DNA from: Tetramitus jugosus
Taxonomy: Eukaryota > Heterolobosea > Eutetramitea > Acrasida > Vahlkampfiidae
Assembly (NCBI GenBank): GCA_937625935.1
Contig: OW569394.1
Location: 186,001 to 250,000, forward strand
DNA: 64,000 nucleotides
Reading direction: 5' to 3'
A model generated the notes under the pieces. It saw nothing but the letters and a program-made list of their open reading frames with translations, searched no databases and was not told where the DNA came from. Below, piece by piece: positions 42,767-52,556 of the stretch (position 1 is its first letter; each line of letters begins with the position of its first letter). The position numbers were made by a program, and so were the translations under genes.

Positions 42767-44181
42767 ATGCTTGCATATCTATTGGTACCAATTATTCTTG
42801 CTGCCGTTTTCTTTTTCTTGACTTTGACCAAGAAGAGTGGTATGTTGTTCATTTGATTGATGTCATCATCAACACACATGATTTTTGCTAATCAAAAATG
42901 CTTGTTTTTTGGCGCCTTTTTTATATTTTTCCGATAGACGTCGCACCATCTACAAAAGCAGCTGAGATCATTTCTGCTGCAGTCAAGGAGACTAAGAAGA
43001 AGGTAAAGAAGCCCAAGGTCGCCCTCTCCAAGGCTCAATTGAACGAGTTGAAGAGTGAAAAGGCTGTCCGTGACGTTGTCGAAGAAGTTGATATCAGAAA
43101 GCTTTCTGCTATTCAAAAGAAGGGAAGCTCCTCAAAGAAGTCAGCTTCTGCTGCTGCTGAAAAGAAGGAAGCTGTTGCTGCTCCAGCTCCAGTTGCTGTG
43201 AGTGCTCCTGTTGTTGAAGCTACCACCACCGCCTCTGAAGAAGCTCCAGCTACTGAAGCTTCTGCTGCTGAAGTTGAAGTTGTTGCTGAACCAACCAAGA
43301 AATCCAAGAAGAACAAGGGATTCGAAGTTGTGACTCGCAGCACCTACACCAAGAAGGCTCCTGTTGAACCAACTGAAGAGAAGAAGCGTGAATACAAGAA
43401 GAAGCACACTGGTGATAAGCCAGCAAGCAAGAAGTGGACTGACGAAGAAAGAAAGGAATTCTTCCAAAAGAAGAGAGACGAAGAGAAGAAGAAGAAGGCT
43501 GCCGAAGAAGAGAACAAGAGCGAGAGCTCTGAAGAAGGCAGTGGTGCTGAAGAAAAGCCAAGAAGAGAGAAGAAGCCACAACAACAACAACAAATCAGAA
43601 AGCCAGCTGCTCGCATCATTACCAACCCATATGAGAATGAAGAAGATTTTTGGTCATCCAATGAACCAACATTGCCAGAGCCAGTCACCACTGCATCAGC
43701 TGCTCCAGCTACTGCTGCTGCTACTGAGACAAAGGCTACCAAGACCAAGTCCTCTGTTGCTACCAAGAAGGCTCCAGCTGTTGTTGGTGTGACTGTTGCA
43801 CCTGCATTGAACCCATGGAAGGTTGAAGAGCCATCTATTGCTGAATCTGAAGCTGTTGTGACTGAATATCCAGCACTCGGAGCCAAGCAAAAGAAGGCAA
43901 AGAAGGTGCCAAAGAAGTCTGCTGTTGCTACCACCACTACCACTACTGCATCCAGTGAGGAGGAAGAAGGTGATGATGAGCAGATTGCTTCTCACAAGAG
44001 ACACTCTGACAGTCAATTCGAATACCAATTCGAATCACCTTTGGAGAAGAGAGCAAAGCTCGAGGGTGCTGATGAAGAAGAAGAAGAAGACGATGAGCAC
44101 ACTGCCGAACAACAACAAGATATTGTCGACAGTGTTTTGGAAGACTCTGAAACTGAACAACAGACTGCTGAGTCATCGTAA
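42767..44181 (+). CDS. ER membrane protein with Lys/Ala/Glu-rich tail, ribosome-receptor-like
   Basis: Exon 1 (42767-42839) encodes the membrane anchor MLAYLLVPIILAAVFFFLTL followed by TKKS. A phase-1 intron (42840-42937, 98 nt, GTATGT to ATAG) leads to exon 2 (42938-44181). The product is 438 residues. After the single N-terminal membrane segment the chain is cytosolic and low in complexity. It starts with a Lys-rich part (KETKKKVKKPKVALSKAQL), goes on to Ala/Pro/Glu stretches, includes conserved-looking patches (NPYENEEDFW, ALNPWKVEEP, TEYPALGAKQKKAKK), and ends acidic. This resembles ER proteins of the p180/kinectin or LYRIC type, where a short anchor holds a basic tail that binds ribosomes or RNA. 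The codon use is biased towards few codons (AAG for Lys, GCT/GCC for Ala), as in highly expressed genes. The family call is inference. Confidence 0.7.
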
Positions 44182-45259
44182 GCACGATTGATCAATCTAT
44201 CCATGAATCGTCGTGTGCAGTGCTGTATTATTGTCATCATCATCATCATTTTTGTACATCATCTCAATTCATTCGCAATGTGTGTTAACTACTCTTGCGA
44301 AAAATCAACAACTTACTTGCAACAAAGGCACACTGAAAATTTTTGATTTTTTTGGCTCTCTTCTCTCAGGTGGATTTGTTCCAAGTTGACATGGTCTCAC
44401 GTGTGTGCACGAAGAAACGAATTGTGGGTATTTTGTGCACATGATTTGTGCATCTGCATGTGGATTATTTTTTTTATTGCATTCACTATGAATGTCAGTA
44501 GGATAACGCTTCATGTGTGCGTGTACGAGCTCGAGTGCATCAATTTGCCAAGCACCTTTTGTTATTTGTGGACGTGCGTCGTAATCCCAATGTCAGTTTG
44601 TCTGGATGAATTCCTTGGTTTTATGAAACTATTTTGATGATGGTCAACAAGTGTGTGTCTGTCTGATCACTGCGGAAACTGTGAATACCACCCTTACCAT
44701 ACCAACTACTTAATCTTATATAATAAATACAATAGTAATTAAAAATAATGATAATATCTTGCAGAGTAAGGTGAATTGCTTCAAAACGACTTGTTCTCGA
44801 TCTCCGTTCGGTTTTATTATCTCAAAACGACTTGTTCTCGATTTACGTGAAGTAACCAAAAAATGAAGTTTCACGCAGAACCATAGTGTTTCACGACCAA
44901 ATTATTGTTTTCAGAGCTTTAAGGGTTGATGGGAAAGTGGGATCAATGGATTTAAAACAGATCAACTTCTTTTATCGTTGGGTGACGCTTCTCTCAGATG
45001 CGTCAGCCGACGATGAGCTTCCGCAGTATTCGCAGTTCAACTTGTTCAAAACAAGTGTGTGGTTAGGAGTCAAACGTCTGACATCCGCCTCATCAATTCA
45101 ATAAACAGAATTTCGTAAGCCCTATTGAGATGAGCTCAATAACACCTTGCTGAACAAAAAACCATTTTTCTGTCCAATAATAAAGTCAAAACCAACAACA
45201 ACAAAAAGAGATCGAAAAGCCAAGTTGTGAGAGAGACACTCAAATTGAAAGCTTACAAT
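44182..45259. other. Intergenic region with a 21-bp direct repeat
   Basis: No gene is supported. An open frame at 44886-45104 lacks an ATG before 44946 and would leave about 52 residues (MDLKQINFFYRWVTLL and on). A splice acceptor (TTTTCAG) precedes it near 44915, so it could be a last exon, but no first exon was found. The direct repeat is listed separately. Confidence 0.4.
44781..44842 (+). repeat. Direct repeat of 21 bp, two copies
   Basis: The 21 bases starting TCAAAACGAC and ending TTGTTCTCGAT occur at 44781-44801 and again at 44822-44842, 20 bp apart. Both copies lie upstream of the LYR gene and far from its start. They may be protein-binding sites or the trace of a small duplication. 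Confidence 0.75.
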
Positions 45260-45544
45260 ATGAACACGATCGCTCACCACCATGCGGCACAACTGAGTCG
45301 AATTGAAATCTGGGGACTCTACCGTGCACTACTAAAGCATGCCAAGCATTATCCTTCCATTAATCGGGAACACATCTTTTTGGCCATTAGAGAAGAGTTC
45401 AGAGATCATATGCATGAGACCAATGAACAAAAATTGAAAAATTATTTGAGTGAGGCACAGGGAGGACTCGAGAGACTCATTAGCTATTCGAAGCTTGATA
45501 CGTCCAGAGGCAGCAGAACGACAATGAATTTGGATATGAGTTGA
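45260..45544 (+). CDS. LYR-motif protein (Complex1_LYR family)
   Basis: This 94-residue protein starts at ATG 45260; the longer open frame at 45227 begins with GTG. Residues about 9-75 carry the LYR fold: QLSRIEIWGLYRALLKHAKH with the diagnostic L-Y-R near the start of helix 1, then REHIFLAIREEFRDHM, where the conserved Phe of helix 2 sits, and a third helix (NYLSEAQGGLERLIS). LYR proteins are small mitochondrial adaptors that bind acyl carrier protein and help build Fe-S clusters, respiratory complexes or electron-transfer flavoprotein. The length fits the family. Which LYRM subgroup it belongs to cannot be decided by eye. Its stop lies 18 bp from a convergent tRNA gene. Confidence 0.8.
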   Translation: MNTIAHHHAAQLSRIEIWGLYRALLKHAKHYPSINREHIFLAIREEFRDHMHETNEQKLKNYLSEAQGGLERLISYSKLDTSRGSRTTMNLDMS

Positions 45545-45548
45545 GAAT

Positions 45549-45553
45549 AAAAA
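45549..45553 (-). terminator. Pol III terminator (TTTTT) of tRNA-Gly
   Basis: Five T residues on the minus strand (AAAAA on plus) lie nine bases past the tRNA 3' end, as expected for RNA polymerase III termination. They lie in the short gap after the LYR gene stop codon. Confidence 0.75.
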
Positions 45554-45562
45554 GTTTTCTGA

Positions 45563-45633
45563 TGCATCTGCCGGGATTCGAACCCGGGTCGCAGCGATGG
45601 CAACGCTGCATGATACCCCTACACTACAGATGC
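45563..45633 (-). tRNA. tRNA-Gly-GCC: tRNA-Gly (anticodon GCC)
   Basis: The minus strand folds as a full cloverleaf of 71 nt. The acceptor stem pairs GCATCTG with CAGATGC, with A as the discriminator base. The anticodon arm is CAGCG, loop TTGCCAT, CGCTG, giving the anticodon GCC. The T arm has the B-box sequence GGTTCGAATCC, and the D arm contains the A-box-like TAGTGTAGGGG. No intron is present. The CCA end is not encoded, as is normal for nuclear genes. Confidence 0.95.
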
Positions 45634-45897
45634 TCATATTAAGGAGAAATTTTACCGTTTTTTCAGCGTTTTGGGAGAAAAAGGATTTTGGGGTTGCTGT
45701 TAGTTATAGGTGCTGGGAACATGCCGCACCTGTGTTGCCTGGAACAAAGTGAACAGCTGTTGAATGAAAAAATAATCAAGGGTTTTTGTTGCTTGAAAAA
45801 AGAGAAGGCACAAATTTTCGCGCCGAAAAACCAACAGTTTTGAACAAAAAAGTGTTCCAATTTTGGCGGGAACAGAAAAAAAGGAGAAACAAAAAAC

Positions 45898-47277
45898 ATG
45901 TCAACAACGAACAGCACCCATGCTTTCTCGTTTTTTAATGAGCTTCGTCAATTCCAAGACCGTATTCAACAAGACTCTCTTCATCTCAAGGACCAATCCC
46001 AAGAGCTAATTCTCCGGTTGCCCAAAATTCCGACCAAGCCAATTTCCCGTTACATTTTACAAGAAATCGGTCAACTAGAGTCCCATTGTAATCGCATTGA
46101 AGAATGCACAGGTTTATCCAAAAACAACCCCACAAGCCATATCCATCACAAGAGCCATACTCCATCCTTACAACAATTACTCTCTACTTGTCAAATGATT
46201 TTGGACGAGAATGAGATTTTGTTGGACGATTGTGAGACAATGATGATCACGACATCTCAAAACCAAACTCAAGAAATTTCTCCAACACCACTAGCTAGTG
46301 GTAAAACCAAGTACTCTCCTTCAAGTGCTACTATGCAGTTGTATTCAAGGAGTTCCATTTATGAGACCGCGTTGAACCAGTTTCGTAATTATGATGATCC
46401 CATGTCATGTAACACGATGGCTGCCAATTGTTACACTTCTTATGCAGGTGGTGGTGCTTCCAGGTTGAGTGCAGATGATGAAAATGATGCACTTGACAAT
46501 CGAGCAATAACAATAACAACAGAAACTCATCGATCTGATCGTTTTCGTGCCTACTTGCGAAATGAGTTGCCTGTTGCTGAGTTGTTGGAAAGGGAGGAAG
46601 CTCCTGTTGACTTGGCTACAGAGCAGGAAGAACAAGTAGAACAGTTGGGCAACAACAATGAAGAACAAATGAGCTCTCCTCCACCAATGAAAAAGCAAAG
46701 GTTGACAACAACAAGTGAGGAACAAACAACAAGTGATCAAGTCACTCCACATAAGCAACAACCAGACAATCGAAAGAGTGTCTTGTTAAGTACTCCAACA
46801 TTGTCTACCATGGGATTGTCTGCGACAGCTCTTCAGACCATTGGTTACATTGATGACCAATATGATGAACAATCAGAAGAGTCAACAGCAACAACACAAA
46901 CGAAGGAACAAGATGATAATCGTGCATCTGTGGAAGCATTCAGTTCCGCAATCATGAACAATTTAGTTCCAGTGTTCAGTCAACAAACAACCAAGAATGG
47001 TTCGTTTAGGCTGTTGCCCGTGAGTGCTGATGAACTAAAGGAGTTGCCACTCTATTTGGCAAAACAAATCCTTTCATTGGACGAGTTCAATCAATGGATA
47101 CAACGGTTGAACGATTCGACCACAACATTGAGTATCACGCAGAATGTGTTGGTCGACATGTTTGAAGGAATGGGATCGAACACTGCGCGAAACTTTATTC
47201 TTGTTTTGTTAAAGTTAGGTCGGTTCAAAGGAACAATCAGAAATGAAGATGACGAACTCACTTATCTGATCAAGTAA
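45898..47277 (+). CDS. SKA3: SKA3-like kinetochore protein candidate
   Basis: This 459-residue protein starts at ATG 45898. The N-terminal 75 residues are helical (FSFFNELRQFQDRIQQDSLH, then ISRYILQEIGQLESHCNRIE), like the coiled-coil region that builds the SKA dimer. The middle is disordered and contains TPTLSTMGLSATALQTIGY, which resembles the T-P-x-L-x-x-x-G-L/I-S motif of SKA3. The C-terminal 110 residues read LPVSADELKELPLYLAKQIL, then FNQWIQRLND and a last block ending TARNFILVLLKLGRFKG. That is the pattern of the C-terminal module of plant-type SKA3 (x-E-x-x-x-L-P-x-Y, then a repeat ending in a short winged-helix-like part). The SKA complex holds kinetochores on microtubules in mitosis. 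The assignment rests on motif order seen by eye. Confidence 0.55.
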   Translation: MSTTNSTHAFSFFNELRQFQDRIQQDSLHLKDQSQELILRLPKIPTKPISRYILQEIGQLESHCNRIEECTGLSKNNPTSHIHHKSHTPSLQQLLSTCQMILDENEILLDDCETMMITTSQNQTQEISPTPLASGKTKYSPSSATMQLYSRSSIYETALNQFRNYDDPMSCNTMAANCYTSYAGGGASRLSADDENDALDNRAITITTETHRSDRFRAYLRNELPVAELLEREEAPVDLATEQEEQVEQLGNNNEEQMSSPPPMKKQRLTTTSEEQTTSDQVTPHKQQPDNRKSVLLSTPTLSTMGLSATALQTIGYIDDQYDEQSEESTATTQTKEQDDNRASVEAFSSAIMNNLVPVFSQQTTKNGSFRLLPVSADELKELPLYLAKQILSLDEFNQWIQRLNDSTTTLSITQNVLVDMFEGMGSNTARNFILVLLKLGRFKGTIRNEDDELTYLIK

Positions 47278-47361
47278 ATGTTATCAAGGTAAACCACTCC
47301 TAATTCTAACTTAAGAAAGAAATACACCCTTGTATCCATAAAAAAACTCAAGTCTATTTAT

Positions 47362-48090
47362 TTAGAAGCCAAGAGCTCTCAACCACAACCTCACCATTCT
47401 AATATGATTGCCATTCAATTGCAATTGACCGGCTCTCATTTCTACTGGTTGTTGCGTAATTCTCGTCAATTCTGCTTGGAGCAATTGCTTGTCGCCCTCT
47501 ATTTTTCTCAGGACAGTCAAACCTCTAGTACGTCCATTTCTAATCATTGTCATCGTTTCCAACAACAGAGAGCGTAAAAACCATGGTTTTACAAAAAACA
47601 AAAAATACAAAAATATCGTAAGCTATTTGCAACTCCTTCAAAAACAAAATTTGCGCGCGCAAAACATGCACTACAATGCACATGCACACAAACCACACAA
47701 AAAGCTAAAAAGCTTTTGCACAAGAACAAAAACAACCAAAAAATGATACACAAAATAAAACAACAATCGCGATAACCAAAAACACACAAAAAAAAAAGCT
47801 ATCGCGCGCATTTCTTGAGATTCATACTTGTACTCTGTATAGACTGGTAAACTACCAGACTTTGTTCTCTCAATATGGAATGGCAATTGTTCAGTTCCTC
47901 CCAATGGAGCATGAAATCCTGACAAGTTATCAGCAGGTATGCTATTCTCAATTTGATGAACAAGGTCCTTGTTCAATGGAAACGTCAACTCCATGGATTG
48001 AAGTGATTTTAAGAGAACGGAATTTGGTGTTTTTCTCTTGAGTGCATCCTTGGATGCCTTTGGTATTCCTCTCAATCTCAAAAATGGCAT
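47362..48090 (-). CDS. MRPL49: Mitochondrial ribosomal protein mL49 (Img2), two exons
   Basis: Exon 1 is 48090-47828, a phase-2 intron spans 47827-47540 (288 nt, GTATGA to TTAG), and exon 2 is 47539-47362. The product is 146 residues. Splicing restores FHIERTKSGSLPVYTEYK-NGRTRGLTVLRKIEGD. This is the signature of the Img2/mL49 family (F-x-x-x-R-T-x-x-x-x-L-P-V-Y-T-x-Y-K-N-x-x-x-R-x-L-T-x-I-R-K-I-x-G-D), followed by a C-terminal GNHIRMVRLWLRALGF that matches its V-K-x-W-L-x-x-x-G-F end. mL49 is part of the large mitoribosomal subunit. The first 60 residues are basic (MPFLRLRGIPKASKDALKRK) and may act as a presequence. The gene converges on the SKA3-like gene with about 85 bp between stops. Confidence 0.85.
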
Positions 48091-48434
48091 TTTTGTTTTA
48101 TAAGCTTTTTCCTGTTGTTATTGTTGTGATTTTGCGTTTTTTCTTTTAATTTCACCGCTGTCGGTGTTAAAATGTGTTTTTCCGAGGGTGTGAATTGGAT
48201 TATTCCAGTTGAAAAACTACGCCTATTGCCGGAGTTGTAAGTGTAAGTAACAACAACATTTCATCTCTTGGTCCAGTCCATTAAAATCACTGGCTTAAGG
48301 ACACGTGTGGGACCATCCGTAACAGTAGCTTCCATGACCTCGTTCCACCAGGAATTCCCAGGTAGTGCATGACAAATTCCCATGGTGCACAGACGCGACG
48401 ATCCGCACAGATAATGTGTTCTCTTTTCTCTACA
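48091..48434. other. Intergenic, promoter side of mL49
   Basis: This space lies upstream of mL49 and downstream of the receptor kinase, both on the minus strand. I see no gene or clear element in it. Confidence 0.4.
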
Positions 48435-51400
48435 TCATTCACTCTTAAGTTTTATTGCATCCAATTCTGTTGTTATTTCTTTAAATGATGGTCGTTTGGT
48501 TGCATCTGCATCCCAACACCTTGTGGCGAGAGAGTAAAAATCTTGCACAATAGAAGGAATGTCAGATGAAGCAATGTTCATTGTGTTGCTCTGTGAGAAG
48601 AAATGCAAGAGTGCTTGAGGATCATTCGATGGCGTGAAAGGCCTTAATCCTCTCACAATATCCAATCCAAGTGTGAACACTGATGAGTATGAATGTTGTG
48701 AGTAAGGAGCAGCCAATGTGAACAATTCATGCATGACAATACCAAAACTGTAAATGTCACACGATTCATCATGCTCTTGATGTGACAAGAGTTCTGGAGC
48801 ACAGTACTCGATTGTACCATACGACTTCCCAATCGTAAACGAAGTATCAGTACTCTTGCTCAATCCAAAGTCACATATTCTGACATGGTAATTGTCACCT
48901 AACAAAATATTCTGAGGTTTCAAGTCTCTGTGAACAATTCGAGGACTTCTTCCATGCAAGTAAGCCATTGTATCTGCTATCTGAGTTAAGATGTTCATCT
49001 TCTGATCAAAGTCTTTGAGTGATTGGTTTCCCTTGTGAAGTACCTTGTCCAAACTTCCATGCATAGCATATTCAGTGATCAAAAACTTGTCTCCACTATC
49101 ATTGGAAGAATATCCATATAAATAGAGGATATTAGGGTGGCGTAAACTCTGAAGAATTGACACTTCCTTGACAAATGATTCATCATCCGAAACTTTCATC
49201 TTTTTCACAGCCACAGAGTTGCTCTTCCATTCTCCTTTGAATACAACGCCGAATGCTCCTTCAGAAATACGGCTTATCAATTTGATTTCTGTCATATCAA
49301 TGAAGAAATCTCCCCTGTCAAAGGAAGTATCCTCATATTCACCCATTTCTTCCAACAAACATGCACGAAGTTCTGATTTCATTCTTTCTTTCCTTCTCTG
49401 TCTTCTGATTTGCAACCCAATTACAACAGCTGTAACAAAGATAGACAGACACATAATCGCTCCTAAAACTGGTAACGTCCAAAGGGGTTTTAAGTTAGAG
49501 GAGCATGTATCACCCTGATATCCATAATTACACGCACATTGATTTGGTCTTTGACATGTTCCATGTGAAGAACAAACTTTTTGATCGACACTTGAATATC
49601 CATGACAAAGAGGATAGGAGCAGTTCATGCCGGTGAATCCTTCTTGGCAGTCACATGTATCCAAATCAATGCATAATCCATTTCCAGAACAGACTCTTCT
49701 ATCCTCGGATTCCGTATCATAGCAGTTGAAGAGTTGACAATCTTGACCGTAGTAGCCTCGCTCACACGCGACTCCAAGAAATCCCATTGAATCGGCACCA
49801 ACAAATAAACTAGTTATATCTTGTTTGGAATCAACTTTGTTCATACGGACCCAAGATGAATAGTTACGTTTAAAATCCCAGTAACCTAATTTTCGATCGC
49901 TAGTTAAAGCAAGCATATAATCATCATTCACTGCAAATTGAGACACAATCTTCCCATTCAGCAGTCCATTCATACTCACTTGAACAGGCATCTTTTCAAA
50001 TGGTATTGGAGCACCAAAATCAGTTAAACCCCAAGAATATATTTGGCCCTCACTTGTCAACACTGTCGTATGACAGTCTCCCGCTGTCAGATGTGTTATA
50101 TTTTTGTTCTTCAAAGTGGTATTCATTGCAACTTCTTTTGGGCACATGATGTATCTGTCTCTTTCGATCGTAGGGAGGTCACATCGATTCGAACCCCAGG
50201 CATAGAGTGTTCCTTCGCTCGTCAATGCTACTGTGTGGTAAGAACTAGCTGCCATTTGCACAACTGTCTTTCCTTCCATGCTTCCCTTGACCAAGACTGG
50301 AGATTTTCGATCTTGTGTCGTTCCATCTCCCAGTGCACCCGAATTTCGTCCCCAAGCGTAGACCATACCATCACTTGCGATCGCAACAACATGGAAACCC
50401 CCTGCAGAAACTGTTGTAATTGTCTTGTTACTCAATACACCACCCATGAAAACGGCCACTGGTTGATGTCGTTCTTGGAATGAATCATCACCTAGTTGAC
50501 CTCTTCCATTTGTTCCCCAAGAATACAAGGCTCCATCTTCAGCTCTGACAACTGTAAAGGAGACACCTACAGTGCTTTGGGAAATGGTCCTATCATTCAT
50601 AATCCCACTTCTATCAATCATCACGGGGTATGGTTTTGGGACCTTCGTGCCATCCCCAATCTCTCCTGCTTCATTCAAGCCCCAAGCATAAATATTTCCA
50701 TCTCTTGTCAATGCAACAAAGTGATCTGATCCCCACGCTCTCGTTTTTGCTACTATACTAGTTATGATCTTTCCTTTCAATGCGCCATTCATCCCAATTG
50801 CCACAGCATTGGAACTCTCTTCTTTGACTCCATTTCCTAACTGTCCTTCTTCATTCTTTCCCCATGAATAGCCCTTCCCTTTACTTGTCAGTACTATCGT
50901 ATGAGCTTCACCTGCCACTATGTGAGTGATTGAATTAGTCATGTTCATGAAGTGATTGACCTCGAGAAGAGCAGGAGCTATGTGTCCTTTTAACGTACTA
51001 TCAAGTTGACCTTCAAGGTTTCTACCCCAACCATACAATAGGCCATCACTCGTCAAAGCTAGAGTATGATATGCTCCAGCTGCAATTCTCACCACAGTTT
51101 TTCCAGATAACTCACCACTCATGTCGACTGCAACTGGCTCAAGACTCTCAGAAAAGGAAGGATTACCCAACTGGCCATAATGATTCGCACCCCAAGCAAA
51201 AATCTTTGAGTCATTTGTGAGCATCACTGTGTGAAAATGTCCAACCGAAATTTGAGTGACGATACTTCCCTCTTGCAAAATATTGCTCAGGTCAATAGCC
51301 ATCGGAGTTGGTGCTTCCAATACCTCTCCATCCATTAAAATGTTGACTCCCCAAAAATACACTGTGCCATCACTCGTTAACGCAACTGAATGGTAAAAAC

Positions 51401-52157
51401 TGGCAGCTATTTGGATGACAACTTTACCATCCAACTCACTCATATCGACAGCAACAGGTACAATTGCATTCGTTATGGTTCCATCTCCCAGTTTTCCTTC
51501 GTCATTTTCACCCCATGCAAACATCCTGCCATCTCTTGTCAATACGAGTGAATGAGTACCACCTGTTGCCATCCGAGTAATCACTCTACCACTCAACACA
51601 CCATCCATTTTAACCGGTACAGGAGTGTGTCTATTGGTCGTTGTTCCATCCCCCAATTGGCCAAATTTGTTTTCGCCCCAGGCATACAACGTTCCATCCC
51701 TTCTCAACATTAAATTGAATTTTTGGCCGCATGACAATTGGGACACTAGAGGATCACTTGTCTGGGAATATACAGGATTGGGCAGCATCTTACTGATCGT
51801 TGTACCGTCTCCCAGTTGGCTCACATCGTTCAGACCCCACATGAAAACAGTGCCTTCATTGTCGACTGCTCCAGAGTGTGATTGCCCTGCGCAAATCATC
51901 GTTAAATTGACTTTTCGAAAGAATGAACTTACGAGATCTGTGGGCTTGGCCTCTGGGGTGTTTGTCACAGTGCTTGCTTTGGTCCATGAGTAAACAACAG
52001 ATGAAGCCACCCTTTTTTTTGGTTGTGATCCGTCTGCAGCAGTGGATTGGATCAGCAAGCTCAACAGGAGGCATGATAAGAAGAACAAGAGACCTCGAAT
52101 CATGTTCCAATTGCAATTTCTTTTCTCTTCCAATTTCGCGAAAACAATTTCGCGCAT
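48435..52157 (-). CDS. Receptor TKL-type kinase with RCC1-propeller and EGF ectodomain
   Basis: The single open frame gives 1,240 residues from ATG 52157. A start at ATG 52103 (residue 19) gives a cleaner signal peptide, MIRGLLFFLSCLLLSLL. Residues about 55-785 hold 13 RCC1-type repeats (for example GGTHSLVLTRDGRMFAWGEN and AGAYHTLALTSDGLLYGWGR), enough for two seven-bladed propellers. Residues about 793-883 are cysteine-rich EGF modules (CSGNGLCIDLDTCDCQEGF). One membrane segment (LPVLGAIMCLSIFVTAVVIG) is followed by basic stop-transfer residues. Residues about 955-1232 are a complete kinase: SEGAFGVVFKG, VAVKKM, HRDLKPQN, DFGLSK, and the A-P-E motif as CAPELL. It has TKL features such as LRHPNILYLYGY. 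The ectodomain matches that of the giant receptor at 10727-25039. It should sense an outside ligand and phosphorylate Ser/Thr inside. Confidence 0.9.
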   Translation of the reverse strand: MREIVFAKLEEKRNCNWNMIRGLLFFLSCLLLSLLIQSTAADGSQPKKRVASSVVYSWTKASTVTNTPEAKPTDLVSSFFRKVNLTMICAGQSHSGAVDNEGTVFMWGLNDVSQLGDGTTISKMLPNPVYSQTSDPLVSQLSCGQKFNLMLRRDGTLYAWGENKFGQLGDGTTTNRHTPVPVKMDGVLSGRVITRMATGGTHSLVLTRDGRMFAWGENDEGKLGDGTITNAIVPVAVDMSELDGKVVIQIAASFYHSVALTSDGTVYFWGVNILMDGEVLEAPTPMAIDLSNILQEGSIVTQISVGHFHTVMLTNDSKIFAWGANHYGQLGNPSFSESLEPVAVDMSGELSGKTVVRIAAGAYHTLALTSDGLLYGWGRNLEGQLDSTLKGHIAPALLEVNHFMNMTNSITHIVAGEAHTIVLTSKGKGYSWGKNEEGQLGNGVKEESSNAVAIGMNGALKGKIITSIVAKTRAWGSDHFVALTRDGNIYAWGLNEAGEIGDGTKVPKPYPVMIDRSGIMNDRTISQSTVGVSFTVVRAEDGALYSWGTNGRGQLGDDSFQERHQPVAVFMGGVLSNKTITTVSAGGFHVVAIASDGMVYAWGRNSGALGDGTTQDRKSPVLVKGSMEGKTVVQMAASSYHTVALTSEGTLYAWGSNRCDLPTIERDRYIMCPKEVAMNTTLKNKNITHLTAGDCHTTVLTSEGQIYSWGLTDFGAPIPFEKMPVQVSMNGLLNGKIVSQFAVNDDYMLALTSDRKLGYWDFKRNYSSWVRMNKVDSKQDITSLFVGADSMGFLGVACERGYYGQDCQLFNCYDTESEDRRVCSGNGLCIDLDTCDCQEGFTGMNCSYPLCHGYSSVDQKVCSSHGTCQRPNQCACNYGYQGDTCSSNLKPLWTLPVLGAIMCLSIFVTAVVIGLQIRRQRRKERMKSELRACLLEEMGEYEDTSFDRGDFFIDMTEIKLISRISEGAFGVVFKGEWKSNSVAVKKMKVSDDESFVKEVSILQSLRHPNILYLYGYSSNDSGDKFLITEYAMHGSLDKVLHKGNQSLKDFDQKMNILTQIADTMAYLHGRSPRIVHRDLKPQNILLGDNYHVRICDFGLSKSTDTSFTIGKSYGTIEYCAPELLSHQEHDESCDIYSFGIVMHELFTLAAPYSQHSYSSVFTLGLDIVRGLRPFTPSNDPQALLHFFSQSNTMNIASSDIPSIVQDFYSLATRCWDADATKRPSFKEITTELDAIKLKSE

Positions 52158-52556
52158 GTAATCTTAGCTTAAGAGGGATCCCGACGTTCGTAAATCCTCC
52201 AAAAAAACATCGAAGTTTGGTTGTTCAGTGGACTACGCTTCCTTTTTGCCACTTTCTCTCCAAAAGAACTGCCTCTACTTGCACCATACCTGGCCAGTGT
52301 TTCCTCGAGAACATCAGTCAATAGATCCCCATGCGGAAGAACACCAACCCATTGTTAAGAAACTGAAGCCCTATTTAACAAAAGATGTAATTGACAACGG
52401 GCAGATACCCCGTCTCAACCGGTTCTTAATTGCAATTCAATCATATGGAAAGAATTTACGTCAATCTGGCTGGATATTCCTTTGTCGTTGTGCTCCTTTG
52501 CATGCCTCACCTCAAGTAGGTTGTCTGGGCAGTTGATGTCAATTTACTATTGATAG
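52158..52556. other. Upstream region of the receptor kinase, no gene called
   Basis: An open plus frame (52228-52536) begins with GTG, and its sequence does not match any family I know. It may be part of the same eroded gene as 52557-53222, in another frame. Confidence 0.35.

Noticed and set aside
43344-43943. Long minus-strand frame of 199 codons
   Set aside because: It is a shadow of the Lys/Glu/Ala-rich coding sequence on plus; the codon bias keeps the opposite strand open.
44886-45104. Small plus-strand gene before the LYR gene
   Set aside because: No ATG until 44946, no family, and no first exon to pair with its possible acceptor.
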